From Sphingobium sp. MI1205 (GTDB lineage: Bacteria; Pseudomonadota; Alphaproteobacteria; Sphingomonadales; Sphingomonadaceae), in assembly GCF_001563285.1 (NCBI RefSeq), contig NZ_CP005189.1, positions 1 through 64,000 on the forward strand: DNA of 64,000 nucleotides, read 5' to 3'. Under the pieces are notes generated by a model. It did no database searches. It was not told the DNA's origin and saw only the letters and a program-made list of their open reading frames with translations. Made by a program: the position numbers and the translations under genes. The stretch's first letter is position 1; each line of letters begins with the position of its first letter. Positions 51,073-60,345 of this stretch are shown here, in pieces.

Positions 51073-52365
51073 ATGAAAGGGATGACTTTGACGAAAATCC
51101 ACCAGACCGAATATTTGCTGGTCATCCGCCTCAACAATTTTCCGGCGATCGAGGCTGCTTTTGGCGCGGACGCCGCGCGGCGGGCGATCGACCATCTCTG
51201 CCGGTGCGCCGAGCGGCAATTGGGCGGCATCGATCTGCGTCGCGTCGATCGCGAGGAGATCGAACTGGTGGCGGGCTATCCGCTGATGCAGTGCATGCCC
51301 GTCGCGTCGCTGGTCGATACGCTTTGCGCCGCGCTGGCTGCCGAGCCGTTCCGTTACAAGGATCAGGACATATTGCTGTCGGTGTCGGCCGGACATGCGT
51401 TCGCGGGCGGACCCGTCGGCCGCGCGGAGGAAAATGAGGCGCGGCTGCGTCTGGCTGCATCCTGCCTGCCCGCCGGTCAGCTTACCGGCTGCTCCGCCGA
51501 AAGCGCGGCGCTTTATCGCAAGGACATGGAGGAAGCGGCGGTCCTGCTTTCACGGGTGAGGCGCGGCGCGACCTTCTTCACGTGGCGGCCAGTGTCCCGG
51601 CCGGACGATGGCTGCGCCATCCTCTATTATGAAGCCGCGCTGCGCCGCGTGGGCGACACAGGCGAGCAGATCGACTGCGCGGACGGATATGCCGCGCTGG
51701 AGCGGCTGGGCCTTGCCCATCTGCTTGACCGGCTGATGATAGAGGATGTGGCGCGCGAGCTGGAAAGCGATCCGGCTGCCTGCCTGTCCGTCGCGATTTC
51801 AGCGCAAAGCCTGTCGCTCAACCTCCATGGGGAAGGGGCTGGCTGGACCGGCCTGATGGACCGGTTGAAGCGCGACCCGCGCCTGGCGCGGCGGCTGGTG
51901 ATGGAGATTGGCGACAACAGCGCCATGCCCTGCTTTCGCGACGCGCTGGCTTTTGTGCGCGCGCTGCGGGCGCTGGGGGTGCGCATATCGGTCGCGCGTT
52001 TCGGGTCGGGCCATGCGTCCATCGGGCAGTTGATGGCCCTGTCCCCCGAAGTGGTGAAGCTGGACAGTCCGTTCATGCACACCGCCTATGAATCGGAACG
52101 CAACCGGCTGCGCATCGGTCATCTGCTAGGCCTGGCCCGCACGATCAGCCCGACCGTGATCGTCGATGGCGTGGAATCGCCATGGCACCTGCATCTGGCT
52201 GCCGAGGAGGGAGCCGAGTGGGTCGCGGGGTCGCATCTGGGCCGACCCAGCCTGCGCCGGGGCTGGCTGAATAGCGAATATGGCGACAGCGTCGCCGCGC
52301 TCGCGGCCTTCAACAGCGCGCTGCATCAGCGGCCTTCGGCCCGCGCTCATTCATTCCCACGCTAG
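51073..52365 (+). CDS. Degenerate GGDEF-EAL protein
   Basis: A 430-residue cytoplasmic protein. Residues about 10-165 resemble a GGDEF-like fold lacking the GGDEF motif (EEIELVAGYPLM in its place). Residues about 180-415 follow the EAL fold but with changed active-site motifs: the EAL position reads YYEAALRR, the metal-binding DDFG is ARFG, the Glu of AEGVE is Asp (VDGVE), and QGY is replaced by AGSHLG. Hence c-di-GMP hydrolysis is unlikely. Such proteins act as c-di-GMP receptors or protein-interaction modules. Flanking surface-protein genes suggest control of adhesion or secretion. Confidence 0.85.
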   Translation: MKGMTLTKIHQTEYLLVIRLNNFPAIEAAFGADAARRAIDHLCRCAERQLGGIDLRRVDREEIELVAGYPLMQCMPVASLVDTLCAALAAEPFRYKDQDILLSVSAGHAFAGGPVGRAEENEARLRLAASCLPAGQLTGCSAESAALYRKDMEEAAVLLSRVRRGATFFTWRPVSRPDDGCAILYYEAALRRVGDTGEQIDCADGYAALERLGLAHLLDRLMIEDVARELESDPAACLSVAISAQSLSLNLHGEGAGWTGLMDRLKRDPRLARRLVMEIGDNSAMPCFRDALAFVRALRALGVRISVARFGSGHASIGQLMALSPEVVKLDSPFMHTAYESERNRLRIGHLLGLARTISPTVIVDGVESPWHLHLAAEEGAEWVAGSHLGRPSLRRGWLNSEYGDSVAALAAFNSALHQRPSARAHSFPR

Positions 52366-52378
52366 GCGGCTCAGCCGC

Positions 52379-52396
52379 TTTTGCGTGCACGCAAAA
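52379..52396. promoter_or_regulatory. Perfect 18-bp palindrome upstream of the autotransporter-like gene
   Basis: TTTTGCGTGCACGCAAAA is a perfect 18-base palindrome 22 bases upstream of the GTG start at 52418. Its arms match the site at 48689-48704. With no loop possible it is more likely a protein-binding site than a hairpin. Confidence 0.7.
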
Positions 52397-52417
52397 AAGT
52401 AAAAAGGGGTATTTATC

Positions 52418-53638
52418 GTGTTCAGCCTTCGTCATCATCTTCAGCACGGCGCGCGCGCGGCGCTGGCCGCCGCCACCCTTCTCTGTGCGGTTGCGCAGCC
52501 CGCAGCGGCGGCGCCCTATGGTCCCTATGCGAGCACGCCGGGCGAAGCATCGCTGGCCGAGGCGCTGGACAGCGCGCCGCCGAGCGCAGATCGCGCGGCC
52601 ATGCTGGCGAGCATCGACGCGCTGCCCGATGCGACGGCGCGGGCCGACGCGCTGGGCCAGTTGACGCCGCGCAGCTACGCGTTGCTCCCGCGCCTCGCGA
52701 TCCAGTCGATGGACGCCGCCGACCGGGAGATTCGGCACTATCTGGTCGAGCGGCGCAGCATCGCCATGGATGCGCCTGCGGACGTACCGGTGCGCGGCGA
52801 AGGCACGATCCACATGATGCTGACCGGCGGGCTGAAACAGGCGCGCTACGACGCCGGGTTCGACCGGCCCGAGGCGCGATCGGACAGCCGTTCGCTGCGC
52901 TTCGCCATCGACGTCAGTCCGGTCAAGAACCTGATCGTCGGCGCGACATTGGGCATAGACGGGATCGACGCCCGGCTCGACCCCGCACAGCGTCCGCGCA
53001 TCACCGCGTTCAACAGCCAGATCGGCCCCTATGCCAGCTACCATAATGGCCGCTTCTACATCGACGCGACGGCGGGCTATAATTTCGCGGAATATAAGCT
53101 GCGGCGGCAGGTCGGGTGGAACGGCTTTTCCGACCGGCTGACGGCGGCCGCGGACGGCGATGGCTGGGCGGCTTCGGGCGAGGGGGGCGCGATGCTGCGC
53201 GCAGGGGCGGTGCGGGTGCAGCCCTTTGCCGGGCTGCAATATCGCCATGCCGATGTGGAAGGTATGCGCGAAGGCGGCGGTGCGGCGGCGCTGGAAGTCG
53301 CTGGCTATCGCACCCGGCTGATGCGCGCCGCGCTGGGTGCGCGGGCATCGACCAATGTGGACGTCGGCAACTGGACGCTGCGCCCCACTGTCGAGGCGCA
53401 ATGGCAGCGCGAATTGCGCAAGCGGCCCGACAGCCGGATCGACGCGCGTTTCGTGGTGGGCGACCTGCCGATATTCTCGCTGCGGCCAGAGCGGCTGGAT
53501 CGCGATGCGGGGCTGGTCAGCGCGAGCATCACCGCCACGCACAGCAGCCGCATGACGGTGCGGGCCGGTTATAGCGGAGAGTTTTCAGGCGACCGGCGGG
53601 TCCATGCCGCGACGCTTGCGCTGATCCGCCGCTTCTGA
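52418..53638 (+). CDS. Autotransporter-type outer-membrane beta-barrel protein
   Basis: A 406-residue exported protein starting at GTG 52418 with AAGGGG upstream. The signal peptide (ALAAATLLCAVAQPAAAA) ends near residue 32. A short helical region (LDSAPPSADRAAMLASIDALP, LGQLTPRSYALLPRLAIQS) is typical of the segment before autotransporter beta-domains. The barrel (about 125-406) has strands such as RFAIDVSPVKNLIVGATLGI, IGPYASYHNGRFYIDATAGY and ends LALIRRF, with the terminal Phe used by the Bam machinery. It has almost no passenger, so it may function as a simple barrel or anchor. Confidence 0.8.
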   Translation: MFSLRHHLQHGARAALAAATLLCAVAQPAAAAPYGPYASTPGEASLAEALDSAPPSADRAAMLASIDALPDATARADALGQLTPRSYALLPRLAIQSMDAADREIRHYLVERRSIAMDAPADVPVRGEGTIHMMLTGGLKQARYDAGFDRPEARSDSRSLRFAIDVSPVKNLIVGATLGIDGIDARLDPAQRPRITAFNSQIGPYASYHNGRFYIDATAGYNFAEYKLRRQVGWNGFSDRLTAAADGDGWAASGEGGAMLRAGAVRVQPFAGLQYRHADVEGMREGGGAAALEVAGYRTRLMRAALGARASTNVDVGNWTLRPTVEAQWQRELRKRPDSRIDARFVVGDLPIFSLRPERLDRDAGLVSASITATHSSRMTVRAGYSGEFSGDRRVHAATLALIRRF

Positions 53639-53729
53639 CGGGCGCATTCCACCGAAACGGACCCAGTTACAGGGACGAAAGATGCGATCTGGCGCTAATG
53701 GCTTTGGCGGTAATGGAGGAAGGGCGAAG

Positions 53730-54719
53730 ATGGCTGGATTGATCCGGGACATATTGTCGACCCTGTCTCGCGATGGCGCGCCTGCCCGCCCCGCCGTCGC
53801 GGAACAGGATGCGCTCAGCCGGTTGGACGAGCGGTTGACCAGCTTTACCCAGGCCGCGCTCGACAGCCGCGCGCCGATGTTGATCCGGCCTGCCGAATGC
53901 GCCGTCTGGGACGGCAATCCGCGCGACCAGCCCGGATTGAACCCGGACAGCTGCCGATCGCTGATCGAGTCGATCGCGGCGGAAGGGGGCAATCGCATTC
54001 CGGTGCTGGTGCGGCACAATCCCGACGCATCGGACCAGCCCTATCAGTTGCTGGTCGGCAGCAGGCGGCGCTTCGCGATCGACTGGCTCAATCATAATGG
54101 GCGGCCCGAACTGCGCCTCAATGCCCTGATCGTCGATCTGTCCGACGAGGAAGCATTTCGCCTTGCCGACATCGAGAATCGGGAGCGCGCCGATATTTGC
54201 GAGCTGGACCGCGCGCGCAGCTATCAGCAGGCGGTGGACCGTTTCTATGGCGGCGTTCAATCGCGCATGGCCGAGGCGTTGGGATTGTCGAATAGTCAGC
54301 TTAGCCGGCTGCTGGCCCTTGCCCAATTGCCTGAAGAGGTGATCGGAGCCTTTGCCACGAAGGAGGATTTGAAGGTTCGCTATTCCGAACTGCTGACGCC
54401 GCTGTTGCGCCGGACCGAACAGCGCGCGGACATGATCGCCGAAGCGCGGCGCATCGGCCAGGAACAGCAGGAGTGCGCCGCCGGGAAAGGATCAATGCTG
54501 CCGCCGGCCACTGTCTTGTCCCGCCTGCGGGAAGCCGCCGCCCGGCGCCCGCGCGACATGGCTGACATCGCGATTCTGGCAGGCGGGGAGCGTATTGGCC
54601 GGGCAAGGCCGGCGAAAGGCAGCATCATGCTGGACGTCACCATCGCCAGCGATGCTGATCTGGACGCCTTGTTCGCTACGTTGAGGGAAACCATATTGAT
54701 GGCGCGCGCAGGGGCGTAG
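53730..54719 (+). CDS. Orphan ParB/KorB-like partition protein
   Basis: A 329-residue ParB/RepB-type protein. The N-terminal ParB/Srx domain contains the CTP-binding-type motif GSRRRFAID (about residue 108) and LADIENRERADICELDRA. The central helix-turn-helix follows (MAEALGLSNSQLSRLLALAQLP at about 188-210), and a C-terminal segment may dimerise. The family binds parS sites and works with ParA, but no parA gene is next to it. It may therefore be a transcriptional or nucleoid-associated regulator. ATG 53730 has GGAGGA nine bases upstream; ATG 53682 is an alternative. Related palindromes lie at 48689, 52379 and, right after this gene, 54727. Confidence 0.85.
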   Translation: MAGLIRDILSTLSRDGAPARPAVAEQDALSRLDERLTSFTQAALDSRAPMLIRPAECAVWDGNPRDQPGLNPDSCRSLIESIAAEGGNRIPVLVRHNPDASDQPYQLLVGSRRRFAIDWLNHNGRPELRLNALIVDLSDEEAFRLADIENRERADICELDRARSYQQAVDRFYGGVQSRMAEALGLSNSQLSRLLALAQLPEEVIGAFATKEDLKVRYSELLTPLLRRTEQRADMIAEARRIGQEQQECAAGKGSMLPPATVLSRLREAAARRPRDMADIAILAGGERIGRARPAKGSIMLDVTIASDADLDALFATLRETILMARAGA

Positions 54720-54726
54720 GCCAATG

Positions 54727-54740
54727 TTGCGCATGCGCAA
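54727..54740. promoter_or_regulatory. Perfect 14-bp palindrome after parB
   Basis: TTGCGCATGCGCAA is a perfect palindrome seven bases after the parB stop. It keeps TTGCG...CGCAA of the palindromes at 48689 and 52379 with a different centre. Candidate binding site for the adjacent ParB-like protein. Confidence 0.5.
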
Positions 54741-55094
54741 AGCCGGCCGCCCATGCGTGGCCGACTGGCTCCAATGCGCAGCGTTGGCGCGCCCAGACAT
54801 GCACAAGCGGACCGACGGGCTGCACGTCACGTTCGACAAGCGCGATTCCACACAGGCGGCATAAGTGCCGGGCCAGTAGCGCCCGGCATGGGCCTGGCGC
54901 TACTTGGCAGCATCGGATGACGCTCGACCTGATCGACGCGCGCATTCCATGCCATGATGACCGGGCGGCCCGGTGCTTCGCATGGGATTGCATATGCTGT
55001 GGCTTTTATCGCAGCGCGTCTTGACCATCTTGCTTTATCGATTGTTTCTGATGTCGCCGGTTCCGCACGGGACTGCCGCACGAGGACAAGAGAT
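54741..55094. other. Intergenic stretch with no supported gene
   Basis: About 350 bases between parB and the iron permease gene. Short open frames exist on both strands, but none has a good ribosome binding site or recognisable product. The last 100 bases are AT-richer and probably carry the permease promoter. Confidence 0.4.
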
Positions 55095-55508
55095 ATGATG
55101 GACCGAATTTTCACCGCTCTCGCCACGCGGATCGCTGCCGCCGCGGGACAGCCGTTCAGCTTTGCGGTGGCGCTGGGGATTATAGTCATCTGGGGCGTCA
55201 GCGGCCCGTTGTTTCAATATTCCGACACATGGCAGCTCGTCATCAACACCGGCACGACGATCATTACTTTCCTGATGGTGTTCCTGATCCAGAACAGCCA
55301 GAATCGCGACGCGGCGGCGATGCAGGCGAAGCTGGACGAACTGATCCGCGCGCTCGATCCGGCACGCGAACAATTTATCGGCATCGAACATCGCAGCGCC
55401 AATGAGGTGGAACTGATCCGCGCGGCACTTGAGGAGGAAGTGGCCCATGCCGAAGGCAAGGCGCGAACCGCCCACAAGAGCATCGAGCACGTTCTTTGGC
55501 GCACTTAG
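55095..55508 (+). CDS. Low-affinity iron permease-type membrane protein
   Basis: A 137-residue inner-membrane protein of the low-affinity iron permease family. It has two hydrophobic helices (FSFAVALGIIVIWGVSGPLF and VINTGTTIITFLMVFLIQ) followed by the family signature QNSQNRDAAAMQAKLDELI and a long acidic C-terminal helix (IRAALEEEVAHAE). The yeast founder transports iron; bacterial members are shorter and not well characterised. The start ATG 55095 has a GAGGACAAGAG leader; a second ATG follows directly. Confidence 0.8.
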   Translation: MMDRIFTALATRIAAAAGQPFSFAVALGIIVIWGVSGPLFQYSDTWQLVINTGTTIITFLMVFLIQNSQNRDAAAMQAKLDELIRALDPAREQFIGIEHRSANEVELIRAALEEEVAHAEGKARTAHKSIEHVLWRT

Positions 55509-55923
55509 GATATTTCCCGAGCGCCTGACTAACCTGCTGCCTCGGACTAGGTTTCAGGCGCGATCAGCCCCGCGCGCCCTGCCGTGCTGCTTCAGGCTCA
55601 GGCGCTCCGCCACCACAGAATGCCGATCAGCGATATCGACGCCTGGGGCGGCGCGATCAACACGACGGATCTGGAACGGAGCGACACGCTGATGCTGCGT
55701 AACATCATCATTTGTCAGAAGCGGAAATCGGACTGTGGAACGCGATTATGTGAATCAGATCGTCGAAGAACTGCAAGTGCAGGGCAATACCCTGGGACGG
55801 AAAGGCTCAGCTCCCCGCCCTTTCTGGAAAAGTTGCGCCTTGCCCGTTCAGGCGAGAACTCAATCACGGGCTGTGCGTTTCAGTCGTGCGGCGGCCGACT
55901 TGCGGCCCCACGTGGAGCCAATC
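55509..55923. other. Intergenic stretch, possibly gene remnants
   Basis: About 415 bases without a clear gene. Open frames run through it, one of which joins the frame of the next gene from a GTG at 55735, but the translated residues are not protein-like and I recognise nothing. It may be decayed coding sequence. Confidence 0.35.
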
Positions 55924-56238
55924 ATGTCTGTTCTCGTCGAATTCCCCGGCGGTGTGCACCGCGAAGTTCCCGCCCAGCTTCGACAGATATTCGCGCAGCA
56001 ATGGGATGGCTCCGCCGAATTTGAGCAGGTTCCGCTGAACTGCGATCCCCATTGGAAATTTGAACGGCGCGGAACCCGCTGGGTCGCGGTCCCACGCAAT
56101 GGTCAGTTGGTGGCCTTGCGTCCGAGGGATGTGGCCTGGTGGCAATTCGTGGACCTGATGGTCGAACATGAGCAGGGCATTGTCAGCGCCGCGCAAGCGG
56201 ACGTCGAGCTTCCCTTCGATATGCAGCCCGCTGCATAA
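55924..56238 (+). CDS. Hypothetical 104-residue protein
   Basis: A small soluble protein with the segments VLVEFPGGVHREVPAQL, FERRGTRWVAVPRNG and ALRPRDVAWWQFVDLMVEHEQ. It is rich in Trp and has no membrane segment or known motif. ATG 55924 is chosen because the protein-like sequence begins there, although the frame is open from 55735. It sits between the permease and hybrid kinase genes and I do not recognise a family. Confidence 0.5.
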   Translation: MSVLVEFPGGVHREVPAQLRQIFAQQWDGSAEFEQVPLNCDPHWKFERRGTRWVAVPRNGQLVALRPRDVAWWQFVDLMVEHEQGIVSAAQADVELPFDMQPAA

Positions 56239-56370
56239 CCATGCGGTTATCCACATCCAAATTACTGCGGTCCGCGCGGAACTGTTCAGGCGGTCGGAAG
56301 TTCCGGTCGGGCGGGAGATACTGTTGCTGACTTGTTAAAATCATGTCCCGGTCCAAAGGGTGGGTAAAGG

Positions 56371-58740
56371 GTGACGATTTCAGACCGGACTGTGGACGGC
56401 AATTTCCATAATTTTCTAAGCGGTGGCGGAGAGATGGGCGATCGGATCGCCCAATTCGACTGGTCTCGCACCGGCCTCGGCCCGATCGACAGGTGGTGCG
56501 GGGCGATGAGAAGCATGCTCGGCTTCGCGCTGCGATCCCCCGTGCCGATTGTGACGCTTTGGGGAGAAAAAGGCGTCATGATCTATAATGACGCCTACCG
56601 GCTGTTTGCCGGCGCGCGCCATCCCGCCCTGCTTGGCACCAATGTGTTGGAGGGCTGGCACGAAGTCGCCGATTTCAATGCCAATGTCATGCAGAAGGTC
56701 TACCGCGAAGGCGGTACGCTGTCCTATCAGGACCAGGAACTGACGCTGATCCGCGACGGCACGCCCAAGCAGTTGTGGACCGACCTGCAATATTCCCCGG
56801 TGCTCGATGAGGACGGCGCGCCAATCGGGGTCGTCGCGCTCGTCATCGAAACGACAGAAAAGGTGCTGGCAAGCCGCCGCCTTCAGGATGACCGCAATCG
56901 GCTCTGGTCCATCTCGCGCGATCTGCTGCTCGTCTGCGCGCTGGATGGCACCGTGACTGCGGTCAACCCCTCGGTCACGCGCATGCTGGGATGGGTCGAG
57001 GAGGAGATGGTTGGGCGACCGTTATATGATTTTATCCACCCCGCCGATCTGGACCGCACCAACATGGAAATGGCCAGCCTTGGCAATGGTTTTAGCACAA
57101 TGTCTTTTGAAAACCGCTATCGCACGCGGGAAGGCGGGTATCGCCTGCTTGCCTGGACCGCTGTGCCCGACGCTGGCCGCATTCATGCCGTAGGACGCGA
57201 CATCACTGACGAGCGCCACCTTGCGCGCGATCGTGACCGGATCTGGAACCTGTCGCCAGTGTTGAAGGTCGTTACCGACACACATGGTTATATCACGGAC
57301 GTCAATCCGTCCTGGACCCAGACGCTTGGTTGGTCGCGCGAGGAGACGGTGGGCCGCCGCAGCACGGATTTCATGGTCGATGATGAAGCCGACTGGCATG
57401 GTCGCGTTGAAACGCTGCGGGCGGGGACGTCGATGCTGGATTATCGCAAGACCCTGCGCACCAAAAGTGGCGATCAGCGGACGATCCAGTGGACGACCGT
57501 GCCGGAAAACGACACCTTCTATGGCTTCGGCCGCGATATCACGGCGGAGATTGAGGCCGCTGCCGCCCTGGCCGATGCCGAGGCGGCGTTGCGCCAGTCG
57601 CAGAAGATGGAGGCCGTGGGCCAGCTGACCGGCGGGATCGCGCATGATTTCAACAACCTGCTCCAGGGTATCACCGGCAGTCTGGAGATCGTCCAGCGGC
57701 GGGTGGCGCAGGGGCGGCTGGACGAACTGGATCGCTTCATCACCGGCGCATCGACCGCTGCCAATCGCGCTGCGGCCCTGACGCACCGGCTGTTGGCATT
57801 TTCCCGCCGTCAGCCGCTGGATCCCAAGCCGATACGGGCCAACGCCCTCGTCGCGTCGATGGAGGACTTGCTTCGCCGCACCATTGGCGAACGGATCGAG
57901 CTGGAACTGGTACTCGCGGGCGGACTGTGGGTCACGAAGTGCGACCCCAACCAGCTGGAAAGCGCAATCCTGAACCTCGCGATCAACGCTCGCGATGCGA
58001 TGCCCGACGGCGGCAAGTTGACGATAGAGACGTGCAACGCCCATCTCGACCGCGCCTATGTCGCGCGACAACGGGGCGTACGGCCGGGCCAATATGTTTG
58101 CCTGTGCGTCAGCGATACAGGCATCGGCATGAGCGCCGACACGATCAGCAAGGCGTTCGAACCCTTTTTCACGACGAAACCGATCGGCCAGGGCACGGGC
58201 CTGGGCCTGTCGATGATCTACGGCTTTGCGCAGCAGTCGGAAGGCTATGCCAAGATCTACAGCGAGGTTGGTCAGGGAACGACCTTCAAACTCTATCTGC
58301 CCCGTTACCGTGGCAGCGCAGAGGAGGAGGAAGGCGTCCCGCAACTGAGCGCCCTTCATCAGGCCGAGGACGGCGAAGTGGTTCTGGTGGTCGAGGATGA
58401 GGCCGTGGTGCGCGGTCTGATCATGGAAGAATTGCATGAACTTGGCTATGCCGCGCTGGAGGCGGTCGATGGCAACAGCGGCCTCGATATGCTGCGGTCG
58501 AAGCGCCGGATCGACCTCCTTGTCACCGACATTGGATTGCCGGGCCTGAACGGTCGCCAGCTGGCCGACGCGGCGAGGGAGCTGCGGCCTTCGCTCAAGA
58601 TATTGTTCATGACCGGCTACGCGGAAAATGCCGCCCTTGCGTCGGGTTTCCTGGAACCGGGGATGGAAATGATCACAAAACCCTTCGCGATGGAGGCGCT
58701 GGCAACGCGCATCCGCGCAATGCTGACCGATCCGTCCTGA
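56371..58740 (+). CDS. Multi-PAS hybrid histidine kinase
   Basis: A 789-residue soluble hybrid kinase starting at GTG 56371. It has three PAS-type domains (about 30-170, 175-285 and 290-395), an H-box GQLTGGIAHDFNN with His425, an ATPase domain (NLAINARDAMPDGG, DTGIGMS, GTGLGLS) and a C-terminal receiver domain with Asp720 in VTDIGLPG. No membrane helix. The kinase core and receiver are strikingly similar to the KaiC-linked kinase at 7589-9676, so the two are paralogues with different sensors. No output regulator is adjacent. Confidence 0.9.
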   Translation: MTISDRTVDGNFHNFLSGGGEMGDRIAQFDWSRTGLGPIDRWCGAMRSMLGFALRSPVPIVTLWGEKGVMIYNDAYRLFAGARHPALLGTNVLEGWHEVADFNANVMQKVYREGGTLSYQDQELTLIRDGTPKQLWTDLQYSPVLDEDGAPIGVVALVIETTEKVLASRRLQDDRNRLWSISRDLLLVCALDGTVTAVNPSVTRMLGWVEEEMVGRPLYDFIHPADLDRTNMEMASLGNGFSTMSFENRYRTREGGYRLLAWTAVPDAGRIHAVGRDITDERHLARDRDRIWNLSPVLKVVTDTHGYITDVNPSWTQTLGWSREETVGRRSTDFMVDDEADWHGRVETLRAGTSMLDYRKTLRTKSGDQRTIQWTTVPENDTFYGFGRDITAEIEAAAALADAEAALRQSQKMEAVGQLTGGIAHDFNNLLQGITGSLEIVQRRVAQGRLDELDRFITGASTAANRAAALTHRLLAFSRRQPLDPKPIRANALVASMEDLLRRTIGERIELELVLAGGLWVTKCDPNQLESAILNLAINARDAMPDGGKLTIETCNAHLDRAYVARQRGVRPGQYVCLCVSDTGIGMSADTISKAFEPFFTTKPIGQGTGLGLSMIYGFAQQSEGYAKIYSEVGQGTTFKLYLPRYRGSAEEEEGVPQLSALHQAEDGEVVLVVEDEAVVRGLIMEELHELGYAALEAVDGNSGLDMLRSKRRIDLLVTDIGLPGLNGRQLADAARELRPSLKILFMTGYAENAALASGFLEPGMEMITKPFAMEALATRIRAMLTDPS

Positions 58741-58769
58741 TCACCTGGCGAGAGTCGCCGGAGATACGG

Positions 58770-59951
58770 TCAGGCGAGTTCGATTGCCATCGCGGTCGCT
58801 TCGCCACCGCCGATGCACAGGCTGGCGATGCCCCGTTTCAGGCCGCGATTTTCCAGCGCTGCGATCAGGGTGGTGAGGATGCGTGCGCCGCTGGCCCCGA
58901 TCGGGTGACCCAATGCGGTCGCGCCGCCGTTGACGTTGAGCTTTTCGGTGGGGATGTTCAATTCCCTTGCGGCGATCATGGCGACGACGGCGAAGGCTTC
59001 GTTGACTTCAAACAGGTCGACGTCACCAACTGACCAACCTGCCCGCTCAAGCAGCCTGGCGATGGCGGGTACCGGAGCGGTGGTGAAACGGGCCGGTTCA
59101 TGTGCGTGCGCGGCAGAGGCGATAACGGTCGCGAGGATCGGCAGGCCCAGTCGTTCCGCAACGCTGCGGCGGGTCATCACGAGCGCAGCCGCGCCGTCGG
59201 AGATGGACGACGAATTGGCGGCGGTGATCGTGCCGTCCTTGACGAAGGCGGGCTTGAGGGACGCGATCTTTTCGGGTCGCGCCTTGCCCGGCTGTTCGTC
59301 CGTGTCGACCAGCGTGTCGCCGGAACGGCCCGGCACCGATACGGCGACGATCTCGCGCTGGAAAGCGCCGCTGGCGATGGCCGCCTGAGCGCGTTCCAGG
59401 GATCGGACCGCATAGTCATCCTGCTGGGCGCGGGTAAACTGATAATCGCGGACGGCCTGTTCGGCAAAGACGCCCATGGCCTTGCCGGGTTCGTAGGCAT
59501 CCTCCAGCCCGTCCATCATCATTGTGTCGATGATCCGGTCATGACCGATGCGCGCGCCGGAACGGTGCTTAGGCAGTGCATAGGGGGCGTTGGTCATGCT
59601 TTCCATGCCGCCTGCGACGATGATGTTGGCAGTTCCGGCGAGAAGCGCTTCCTGCGCCATGATCGCGGCCTGCATGCCCGAACCGCACATCTTGTTGATA
59701 GTCGTGGCTTCGACGGACTCCGGCAGGCCCGCGCCGAGTGCAGCCTGCCTTGCAGGGGCTTGCCCCAGTCCGGCGGCAAGGACGCAACCCATATAGATGC
59801 GGCCGATGCTATCGGTCGGAACATGTGCGCGGTCCGCTGCGGCCCTGACGGCGGCCGCGCCGAGTTCAGTCGCCTTGAGTGGGGATAGTGCGCCCTGGAA
59901 CCCGCCCATGGGCGTTCTGGCATAGCCCACTATGACGACCGGATCGCGCAT
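58770..59951 (-). CDS. Acetyl-CoA C-acetyltransferase (thiolase)
   Basis: A 393-residue thiolase with catalytic Cys89 in NKMCGSGMQA, His349 in GHPIGASGAR and Cys379 in CIGGGEA, plus the conserved NEAFA. Length and residues match the biosynthetic acetoacetyl-CoA thiolase class (AtoB/PhaA), which condenses two acetyl-CoA or cleaves acetoacetyl-CoA. A role in degradation cannot be excluded. It stands alone with no other beta-oxidation or polyhydroxyalkanoate genes beside it. It converges with the kinase gene. Confidence 0.92.
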   Translation of the reverse strand: MRDPVVIVGYARTPMGGFQGALSPLKATELGAAAVRAAADRAHVPTDSIGRIYMGCVLAAGLGQAPARQAALGAGLPESVEATTINKMCGSGMQAAIMAQEALLAGTANIIVAGGMESMTNAPYALPKHRSGARIGHDRIIDTMMMDGLEDAYEPGKAMGVFAEQAVRDYQFTRAQQDDYAVRSLERAQAAIASGAFQREIVAVSVPGRSGDTLVDTDEQPGKARPEKIASLKPAFVKDGTITAANSSSISDGAAALVMTRRSVAERLGLPILATVIASAAHAHEPARFTTAPVPAIARLLERAGWSVGDVDLFEVNEAFAVVAMIAARELNIPTEKLNVNGGATALGHPIGASGARILTTLIAALENRGLKRGIASLCIGGGEATAMAIELA

Positions 59952-60096
59952 TTCTCATTCCCATCCCAAATTGCCCTGTGCGATATGAGAATTGTGGCGT
60001 CGTTTTGGCAGGGGGAGGGGGCAAAATAACGAATGAAGGTGCAAATTTTGCAGCGCTCGAGTGTCTGATGGAGCGAAGCTGAGCCTGGAAAACTTG

Positions 60097-60339
60097 TCAG
60101 GCGGCGCTATTCGCTGCGTGGATGCCGAAGGCCATTCGAGCGGCGTCGATAGTATATTGATATTCCTGGCTGTCAGGAACAAGATCGTGCCAGTCCTTGT
60201 TGGCAATAGTTGCGAAACTGTCTTGCCAGATCTTGCAGGCGATCAGTTGTATTTCAGTTTCCTTGGGAGCGCGCTGTGCTTCCAGGCAATCGCGTAGAAT
60301 CGCGTGAAAAACAGCACCCCGGACTGGTGCGTGCTTCAT
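60097..60339 (-). CDS. Small orphan protein in an AT-rich region
   Basis: An 80-residue soluble protein with a helical N-terminal half (AVFHAILRDCLEAQ, ETEIQLIACKIWQDSF) and DWHDLVPDSQEYQYTIDAARMAFG. No known family. ATG 60339 has GGAGAGG six bases upstream, and a good promoter lies further up (-35 at 60410-60415, -10 at 60388-60393). Base composition around it is lower in GC than the window, which suggests recent acquisition. Confidence 0.6.
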   Translation of the reverse strand: MKHAPVRGAVFHAILRDCLEAQRAPKETEIQLIACKIWQDSFATIANKDWHDLVPDSQEYQYTIDAARMAFGIHAANSAA

Positions 60340-60345
60340 TGGCAT

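Noticed and set aside
54734..54864. Short open frame after parB
   Set aside because: Starts inside the palindrome, has no ribosome binding site and no recognisable product.
56247..56255. Perfect DnaA box TTATCCACA before the hybrid kinase gene
   Set aside because: About one chance match of nine bases is expected in a window of this size, and no iterons or AT-rich tract accompany it.
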